21,493 bases of DNA from assembly GCA_008933495.1 (NCBI GenBank), contig WBUW01000005.1, positions 1 to 21,493 of the forward strand, written 5' to 3'. The number at the start of each line of letters is the position of its first letter. The first letter of the stretch is position 1. This DNA is from Pseudorhodoplanes sp. Its GTDB lineage: Bacteria > Pseudomonadota > Alphaproteobacteria > Rhizobiales > Xanthobacteraceae. The notes under the pieces were generated by a model that was not told the DNA's origin, ran no database searches, and saw nothing but the letters and a program-made list of their open reading frames with translations. A program made the translations under genes and the position numbers. Positions 14,901 to 21,493 of this stretch are shown one piece after another.

Positions 14901-15866
14901 ATGGCGCGTCCCAAGATTGCATTGATCGGCTCCGGCCAGATCGGCGGCACGCTCGCCCATCTCATCGGCCTCAAGGAACTCGGCGATGTCGTGATGTTCG
15001 ACATTGCCGAAGGTATCCCGCAGGGGAAGGCGCTCGATATCGCGCAATCCTCGCCTGTCGACTCCTTCGACGGCTATTTTTCCGGCACCAATTCCTACGA
15101 AGCGATCGAGGGCGCCGCGGTGTGCATCGTCACCGCCGGAGTGCCGCGCAAGCCGGGCATGAGCCGCGACGATCTTCTGGGCATCAATCTGAAGGTGATG
15201 GAGCAGGTCGGCGCCGGCATCAAGAAATACGCGCCCAATGCCTTCGTCATCTGCATCACCAACCCGCTCGATGCGATGGTGTGGGCGCTGCAAAAATACT
15301 CCGGTCTGCCCAAGCAGATGGTGGTCGGCATGGCCGGCGTGCTCGATTCCGCGCGCTTCCGCTATTTCCTCGCCGACGAATTCGAGGTGTCGGTGGAGGA
15401 CGTCACGGCGTTCGTGCTCGGCGGCCACGGTGACACCATGGTGCCGCTCGTCCGTTATTCGACTGTCGCCGGCATCCCGCTGCCCGACCTCGTCAAGATG
15501 GGCTGGACGACGCAGGCCCGTATTGATGAAATCGTCAAGCGCACCGCCAATGGCGGCGCGGAAATCGTCAATCTGCTCAAGAGCGGCTCGGCGTTCTATG
15601 CACCCGCCGCCTCGGCGATCGCGATGGCGGAAAGCTACCTGAAAGACAAGAAGCGGGTCTTGCCGTGCGCGGCCTGGCTCAATGGCGAGTTCGGCGTGAA
15701 GAATCTCTATGTCGGCGTTCCGGTCGTGATCGGCGCCAAGGGCGTCGAGCGCGTGGTCGAGATCGATTTCGAGGGCGCGGAAAAGGAAATGTTCAAGAAG
15801 TCGGCGGCGGCGGTCGAGGGGCTGGTCGAAGCCTGCATCAAGATCGCGCCCGATCTCGGCAAATAA
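14901..15866 (+). CDS. mdh: Malate dehydrogenase (LDH-like, NAD-dependent)
   Basis: The 321-aa enzyme oxidises malate to oxaloacetate with NAD+ in the TCA cycle and belongs to the lactate-dehydrogenase-like class of malate dehydrogenases. The Rossmann motif IALIGSGQIGG (6-16) ends with Asp34, the NAD-selective acidic residue (MFDI). Substrate residues are Arg83 and Arg89 (GVPRKPGMSRDDLL), Asn121 (ITNPLD) and Arg152 (LDSARF), and the catalytic pair is Asp149 and His176 (GGHGDTM). The positive residues in the substrate loop indicate malate over lactate. The ATG at 14901 has AAGG about 10 bases upstream. It leads the cluster, with sucC only 32 bases on, so mdh-sucC-sucD are almost certainly co-transcribed. 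Confidence 0.97.
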   Translation: MARPKIALIGSGQIGGTLAHLIGLKELGDVVMFDIAEGIPQGKALDIAQSSPVDSFDGYFSGTNSYEAIEGAAVCIVTAGVPRKPGMSRDDLLGINLKVMEQVGAGIKKYAPNAFVICITNPLDAMVWALQKYSGLPKQMVVGMAGVLDSARFRYFLADEFEVSVEDVTAFVLGGHGDTMVPLVRYSTVAGIPLPDLVKMGWTTQARIDEIVKRTANGGAEIVNLLKSGSAFYAPAASAIAMAESYLKDKKRVLPCAAWLNGEFGVKNLYVGVPVVIGAKGVERVVEIDFEGAEKEMFKKSAAAVEGLVEACIKIAPDLGK

Positions 15867-15898
15867 GTCCAGCGCGTCGGGCGCGCCCGGGGGGAAGT

Positions 15899-17067
15899 AT
15901 GAATATCCATGAGTATCAGGCGAAAGCCGTCTTGCGGGAATTCGGCGTCGCGGTGCCGCGCGGCATTCCCGCCTTCAGCGCCGAGGAGGCGGTGAAGGCG
16001 GCGAAGGAACTGGGCGGTCCGGTCTGGGTGGTGAAGGCGCAGATCCATGCCGGCGGCCGCGGCAAGGCCGGCGGCGTCAAGGTGGTCAAGGCGCTCGACG
16101 ACGTCAAAAAGGAATCCGAGCGCATTCTGGGCTCGGTTCTGGTGACCCATCAGACCGGGCCGAAGGGCAAGCAGGTTAATCGTCTTTACATCGAGGACGG
16201 CTCCGCCATCGCCAAGGAATTCTACCTGTCGATGCTGATCGACCGCGTCAGTTCACGCGTCGCAGTCGTCGTGTCGACCGAGGGCGGAATGAATATCGAG
16301 GAAGTGGCGCACGAGACGCCGGAAAAAATCCTCACCATCACCGTCGACCCGGCGACCAATATCTGCCCCCACCACGTGCGCAACGTTTCAAAGGCGCTCG
16401 GTCTCGACGCCGACCTGCAGAAGCAGATGAGCGCGCTGCTCACGCAGCTCTACAAGGCCTTCACCGAGAAGGACATGTCGCTGCTTGAAATCAATCCGCT
16501 GGTCGTGACCAAGGACAACAAGCTGATCTGCCTCGACGCCAAGGTCGGTTTCGACAGCAATGCGCTGTATCGTCATCCCGACATCGTTGCGCTGCGCGAC
16601 GAGACCGAGGAGGACGAGAAGGAGATCGAGGCCTCGAAGTTCGACCTCAATTATATCTCGCTCGATGGCTCGATCGGCTGCATGGTCAACGGCGCCGGCC
16701 TTGCCATGGCCACCATGGACATCATCAAGCTCTACGGCATGGCGCCGGCCAACTTCCTCGATGTCGGCGGCGGCGCCTCGAAGGAGAAGGTGACGGCGGC
16801 GTTCAAGATCATCACCTCCGATCCGAACGTCAAAGGCATCCTGATCAATATCTTCGGCGGCATCATGAAGTGCGACGTGATTGCCGAAGGCGTCGTCGCC
16901 GCGGTGAAGGAAGTCGGCCTCAAGGTGCCGCTGGTGGTCCGTCTTGAAGGGACCAATGTCGAGATGGGCAAGAAGATCATCAAGGAGTCGGGGCTGAACG
17001 TGCTGCCGGCGGACGATCTCGACGATGCCGCCCAGAAGGTTGTCGCAGCAGTGAAAAAGGCCGCGTG

Positions 17068-17068
<1 letters not shown>
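15899..17068 (+). CDS. sucC: Succinyl-CoA synthetase (ADP-forming) beta subunit
   Basis: This is the beta subunit of succinate-CoA ligase, which makes ATP or GTP from succinyl-CoA. It has 389 aa, the normal size. The N-terminal ATP-grasp domain (about 1-230) begins MNIHEYQAKAVLREFGV and includes VVKAQIHAGGRGKAGGVK and LLEINPLVV. The C-terminal CoA-ligase domain shows NGAGLAMATMD, FLDVGGGA and NIFGGIMKCD. The frame is open from far upstream, running through the end of mdh in another frame, but the ATG at 15899 is set by GGGGGGAAG just before it and by homology. The stop overlaps the sucD start by one base (TGATG), which couples the two subunits 1:1. Confidence 0.97.
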
Positions 17069-17952
<884 letters not shown>

Positions 17953-18285
17953 TCGCCCGACCGGGCGCCCGCAAGGCGTTGCGCGCCCAAGCGGAATCGG
18001 CAGGGTGCCGGCACGCTTCACGTGAAAATATTCCTAGATGCGGCACGGCGGCAATGCCGGCCGGGGCCCGTTCGCACTCGTAGAAGTGCCGTTGCCCGGA
18101 CGCGAACATCCTGTCGCTCGTCGCTGAGCATCCTGGCTCGGCGCAATGCTCGGATGTTCGGAATGCTGCCCGCGGTCAACCGTGTCATCCGCCTGCTGCC
18201 CAAATTCTGCGCGGACAGCAGACCGGCGACAGAATAAATGAATTTCAATTCACTCTTTCGTCATCTTGTCGTGGCCCCGTCCAAA
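17953..18285. other. sucD-sucA intergenic region, first part, no gene supported
   Basis: The whole gap is 430 bases and this part covers its first 333. Just after sucD a GC-rich palindrome, CGCCCG-AC-CGGGCG (17954-17967), has no T tract, so it is not a normal terminator. Short frames exist on both strands (a 71-codon + frame from 18022 and a 76-codon minus frame starting TTG at 18248), but both are Arg-rich, lack ribosome sites and look like chance. A 14-base palindrome, TGAATT-TC-AATTCA, lies at 18239-18252 and marks a change to AT-rich sequence. A TTGTCG at 18266-18271 could be a -35. Confidence 0.4.
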
Positions 18286-18342
18286 TTATCGTTATAGATA
18301 AATAAGGGACCCGATTTTTCCGGATTCGGGCCCTGAGGGGCC
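18286..18342 (+). promoter_or_regulatory. Putative sucA control region: palindrome and alternative hairpins
   Basis: TTATC-GTTATA-GATAA (18286-18301) is an AT-rich inverted repeat that includes a TTATAG -10-like hexamer (18292-18297), although the TTGTCG upstream is 20 bases away, longer than ideal. Immediately after it are two overlapping hairpins. One pairs AGGG-(A)-CCCGA (18305-18314) with TCGGGCCCT (18326-18334). The other pairs GGCCC (18329-18333) with GGGCC (18338-18342) around TGAG. They share bases 18329-18333, so they exclude each other. They sit 40 bases before the sucA start and could be a leader switch or simply a weak terminator for read-through from sucD. Confidence 0.35.
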
Positions 18343-18382
18343 GCCTTGGCGCGGTCGCCAAGCCAATCTCAGGACGCCAGAG

Positions 18383-21340
18383 ATGTCTCGCCAGGACGCG
18401 AACGCCGCATTCGCTCTCACTTCGTTTCTTTACGGCGGCAATGCCGCCTATGTCGAAGACCTCTACGCCCGTTACGAGACCGACCCGAAGTCCGTCGATG
18501 CCGAGTGGCAGGCCTTCTTCCGGAGCCTAAAGGACGATCCGGCGGTGGTCGCCGAGAACGCGCGCGGCGCCTCCTGGAAGCGTCCGAACTGGCCGCTTCG
18601 CCCCAATGGCGAACTGGTCGCCGCGCTCGACAGCGATTGGAGCGGCATCGAGAAGGCGGTCGGCGACAAGATCAAGGCCAAGGCGCAGGTGCGCGGCGTC
18701 GAGCTCTCGTCCACCGACGTGCAGCAGGCCACGCGCGATTCGCTGCATGCGCTGATGCTGATCCGCGCCTACCGCATCCGCGGCCATTTCCACGCCACGC
18801 TCGATCCGCTCGACCTCGAGCCGGAAAAAAACGAGGAAGAGCTCGATCCGCGCTCCTACGGCTTCACCGAAGCCGACATGGATCGCAAGATTTTTCTCGA
18901 CAAGGTGCTCGGGCTCGATTTCGCGTCGATGCGCGAGATCGTCGCCATCCTGCAGCGCACCTATTGCCAGACGCTCGGCGTCGAGTTCATGCACATTTCC
19001 GATCCGGCGCAGAAGGCCTGGCTGCAGGAACGCATCGAAGGCAAGGACAAGGAAATCACCTTCACCCGCGAGGGCAAGCGCGCGATCCTCAACAAGCTGG
19101 TCGAATCCGACGGCTTTGAGAAGTTTCTCGACGTCAAGTATACCGGCACCAAGCGTTTCGGCCTCGACGGCGGCGAATCACTGATCCCGGCGCTCGAACA
19201 GATCATCAAGCGCGGCGGCAATCTCGGCGTGAAGGAGATCGTGTTCGGCATGGCGCACCGCGGGCGCCTGAATGTGCTGACCCAGGTGATGGGCAAACCG
19301 CACCGCGTCCTGTTTCACGAATTCAAGGGCGGCTCGGCGACGCCGGACGAGGTCGAAGGTTCCGGTGACGTGAAATATCATCTCGGCGCTTCGTCGGATC
19401 GCGAATTCGACGGCAACAAGGTGCATCTGTCGCTCACGCCCAACCCCTCGCACCTCGAAATCGTCAATCCGGTGGTGCTCGGCAAGGTGCGCGCCAAGCA
19501 GGACCAGCTCGGCGCCACGCCGGAAGATCGCACGATGGTCATGCCGCTTCTCATTCACGGCGACGCCGCGTTCGCCGGTCAGGGTGTGGTTGCCGAATGC
19601 TTCGGTTTGTCGGCGCTCAAGGGCTATCGCACCGGCGGATCCTTGCATTTCATCGTCAACAACCAGATCGGATTCACCACCTATCCGCGCTATTCGCGTT
19701 CCTCGCCTTATCCGTCGGACGTTGCCAAGATGATCGAGGCGCCGATCTTCCACGCCAACGGCGACGATCCCGAGGCGGTGGTGTTTGCGGCCAAGGTTGC
19801 GGCCGAATTCCGCCAGAAGTTCCAGAAGCCGGTCGTCATCGATATGTTCTGCTATCGCCGCTTCGGCCACAACGAAGGCGACGAACCGAGCTTCACCCAG
19901 CCGCTGATGTACAAGAAGATCAGGGCGCATCCCTCGACCCTCGATCTGTACGCAAAAAAGCTCGGCACCGAAGGCGTGGTGACCGAAGGCGAAGTCGAGA
20001 AAATGAAGGCCGACTGGCGCTCGCGTCTGGAGGCCGAATACGAGGCGGGCCAGGGCTACAAGCCGAACAAGGCCGACTGGCTTGACGGCCGCTGGGCCGG
20101 GTTAAAGGCCGGCGGCGAGACCGACGATCCGCGGCGCGGCAATACCGGCGTCGATCTGCCCTTGCTCAAGGATATCGGTGAAAAAATCACGCTCGTGCCG
20201 AAGGATTTCAAGGTCCACCGCACGATCCAGCGTTTTCTCGACAACCGCCGCAAGGCGATCCAGACCGGCGCGGGTATCGACTGGGCGACGGCCGAAGCGC
20301 TGTCATTCTGTTCGCTGCTGCTGGAGGGCCATCCGGTGCGTCTCTCCGGCCAGGACTGCGAGCGCGGCACCTTCTCGCAGCGTCATTCGGTGCTGTTCGA
20401 TCAGGATACCGAGGCGCGCTACACGCCGTTCAACCACGTGCGCGACAACCAGGCGCGCTATGAAGTGCTCAATTCCATGCTCTCAGAAGAGGCTGTGCTC
20501 GGCTACGAATACGGCTATTCGACCGCCGAGCCGAATGCTCTGACGCTGTGGGAAGCGCAGTTCGGCGACTTCGCCAACGGCGCCCAGGTCATTTTCGACC
20601 AGTTCCTGTCGTCGGCCGAACGCAAGTGGCTGCGCATGTCCGGGCTGGTGTGCCTGTTGCCGCACGGCTACGAAGGGCAGGGTCCCGAGCATTCCTCCGC
20701 CCGGCTCGAGCGCTTCCTGCAGATGTGCGCCGAGGACAACATGCAGGTCGCCAATTGCACGACGCCGGCGAACTATTTCCACATCCTGCGCCGGCAATTG
20801 AAGCGCGAGATCAGAAAGCCGCTGGTCCTGATGACGCCGAAGTCGCTCTTGCGCCATAAACGGGCGGTCTCGCGGCTTTCCGAATTCGGGGCGGACGCCA
20901 CCTTCCACCGGCTGCTCTGGGACGATGCGCAATATCTCAAGGGCGAAAAAATCCAGCTCGCGCCCGACAACAAGATTCGCCGTGTCGTCTTGTGCACCGG
21001 CAAGGTCTATTACGACCTGTATGAGGAGCGCGAGAAGCGCGGCGTCGACGACATCTATCTGCTGCGCGTCGAGCAGCTCTATCCGTTCCCGACCAAGGCG
21101 CTGGTCGCCGAACTCGCCCGCTTCAAGCAGGCGGAGGTGGTCTGGTGTCAGGAAGAGCCGCGCAACATGGGCGCGTGGTTCTTTGTCGACACCTTCATCC
21201 GCTGGGTGCTCGACAATATCGGCGCCAAGCACCGGCAGCTGCGTTATGCCGGACGCCCGGCCTCGGCCTCCACCGCCGTCGGTCAGATGTCGAAGCATGT
21301 CGCGCAGCTCAAGCAGCTTCTCGACGAGGCGCTGGGGTAA
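18383..21340 (+). CDS. sucA: 2-oxoglutarate dehydrogenase E1 component
   Basis: The 985-aa thiamine-diphosphate enzyme decarboxylates 2-oxoglutarate and passes the succinyl group to the E2 lipoyl domain. The N-terminal segment (SFLYGGNAAYVEDLYARYE, then WQAFF) is the E2-contact motif. The catalytic domain shows GMAHRGRLNVL with His292, and the Mg-ThDP motif has GDAAFAGQG (393-401) and NNQ (426-428). Next come the pyrimidine-binding domain with SGQDCERGTFSQRH and LPHGYEGQGPEHSSARLERFLQ, and the C-terminal domain to LKQLLDEALG. Length is as expected for rhizobial OdhA/SucA. The ATG at 18383 follows AGGA at about 9 bases. In this order of organisms sucB and lpd usually follow; the window ends before they could appear. 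Confidence 0.97.
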   Translation: MSRQDANAAFALTSFLYGGNAAYVEDLYARYETDPKSVDAEWQAFFRSLKDDPAVVAENARGASWKRPNWPLRPNGELVAALDSDWSGIEKAVGDKIKAKAQVRGVELSSTDVQQATRDSLHALMLIRAYRIRGHFHATLDPLDLEPEKNEEELDPRSYGFTEADMDRKIFLDKVLGLDFASMREIVAILQRTYCQTLGVEFMHISDPAQKAWLQERIEGKDKEITFTREGKRAILNKLVESDGFEKFLDVKYTGTKRFGLDGGESLIPALEQIIKRGGNLGVKEIVFGMAHRGRLNVLTQVMGKPHRVLFHEFKGGSATPDEVEGSGDVKYHLGASSDREFDGNKVHLSLTPNPSHLEIVNPVVLGKVRAKQDQLGATPEDRTMVMPLLIHGDAAFAGQGVVAECFGLSALKGYRTGGSLHFIVNNQIGFTTYPRYSRSSPYPSDVAKMIEAPIFHANGDDPEAVVFAAKVAAEFRQKFQKPVVIDMFCYRRFGHNEGDEPSFTQPLMYKKIRAHPSTLDLYAKKLGTEGVVTEGEVEKMKADWRSRLEAEYEAGQGYKPNKADWLDGRWAGLKAGGETDDPRRGNTGVDLPLLKDIGEKITLVPKDFKVHRTIQRFLDNRRKAIQTGAGIDWATAEALSFCSLLLEGHPVRLSGQDCERGTFSQRHSVLFDQDTEARYTPFNHVRDNQARYEVLNSMLSEEAVLGYEYGYSTAEPNALTLWEAQFGDFANGAQVIFDQFLSSAERKWLRMSGLVCLLPHGYEGQGPEHSSARLERFLQMCAEDNMQVANCTTPANYFHILRRQLKREIRKPLVLMTPKSLLRHKRAVSRLSEFGADATFHRLLWDDAQYLKGEKIQLAPDNKIRRVVLCTGKVYYDLYEEREKRGVDDIYLLRVEQLYPFPTKALVAELARFKQAEVVWCQEEPRNMGAWFFVDTFIRWVLDNIGAKHRQLRYAGRPASASTAVGQMSKHVAQLKQLLDEALG

Positions 21341-21351
21341 GATTTTCCTTT

Positions 21352-21493
21352 GTCATGCCCGGCCTTGTGCCGGGCATCCACGTCTTGATGTGCGCAACTG
21401 AGACCAAGACGTGGATGGCACCGCAACTCAGGCTTGCCCGAGTTGCGCCAGAAACAAGGTGTCGCAAGTCGGGTGAACCCGACTTGCGATGAC
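21352..21493. repeat. Composite palindromic intergenic repeat element
   Basis: This 142-bp block begins with GTCAT and ends with ATGAC at the window edge, so it may be complete. It is made of nested hairpins: ATGCCCGGC/GCCGGGCAT (21355-21363, 21369-21377), a 13-bp pair CATCCACGTCTTG/CAAGACGTGGATG (21375-21387, 21405-21417), CGCAACTC/GAGTTGCG with an inner GGC/GCC (21422-21447), and a perfect 13-bp pair TCGCAAGTCGGGT/ACCCGACTTGCGA two bases apart (21462-21489). No frame in it looks like a gene. From memory, blocks starting TGTCATGCCCGGCC recur widely between genes in Bradyrhizobium-like genomes. It starts 11 bases after the sucA stop and would fold in the sucA mRNA tail. Confidence 0.8.

Noticed and set aside
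18018..18248. Short frames on both strands in the sucD-sucA gap (71 and 76 codons)
   Set aside because: They overlap one another, are Arg-rich, lack ribosome sites, and the minus one begins with TTG. Nothing supports either as a gene.

Overview
The window is about 21.5 kb of high-GC DNA from an alphaproteobacterium. Gene content and order suggest a Hyphomicrobiales (Rhizobiales) member near the Bradyrhizobium/Rhodopseudomonas/Xanthobacteraceae group. The supporting evidence is the mdh-sucC-sucD-sucA cluster with zapE just upstream, DUF1223 and DUF2794 genes behind acnA, and at the right end a palindromic intergenic repeat of the kind common in Bradyrhizobium-like genomes. The genus cannot be fixed from sequence alone.

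Layout. (1) 1-2974: aconitase acnA with a clear terminator. (2) 3090-4581: a secreted DUF1223 thioredoxin-fold protein and a DUF2794 protein on the + strand. The 379-bp gap between them holds a terminator that faces the minus strand and a 10-bp inverted repeat, so it may encode an unrecognised small RNA. (3) 4598-7089, minus strand: a PAT-like GNAT acetyltransferase, then two tandem Bax inhibitor-1/YccA-family membrane proteins, each with its own terminator. (4) 7244-11308: ybbP and ybbA (ABC permease and ATPase, overlapping ATGA), divergent from a TesA-type GDSL esterase. (5) 11402-13125: RNA 2',3'-cyclic phosphodiesterase thpR, convergent with two paralogous GNAT-like genes, one of which has lost the acetyl-CoA-binding loop. 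(6) 13422-14597: zapE (AFG1-type ATPase). (7) 14756-21340: the TCA-cycle cluster mdh, sucC, sucD, sucA, with a palindrome lying on the predicted mdh promoter and a second 430-bp regulatory-looking gap before sucA. (8) 21352-21493: a palindromic repeat element behind sucA, where sucB would be expected further on.

Function. AcnA, Mdh, SucCD and SucA are four TCA-cycle steps: citrate to isocitrate, malate to oxaloacetate, succinyl-CoA to succinate with NTP formation, and 2-oxoglutarate to succinyl-CoA. YbbA/YbbP and TesA are a known neighbourhood for a lipid- or hydrophobe-handling membrane complex. Most of the window is chromosomal housekeeping sequence, with no phage, plasmid, CRISPR, toxin-antitoxin or defence genes. 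The points worth a second look are regulatory or evolutionary: the possible sRNA, the mdh operator, the Asp-to-Asn change in one Bax1-I paralogue, the degenerate GNAT, and the repeat.
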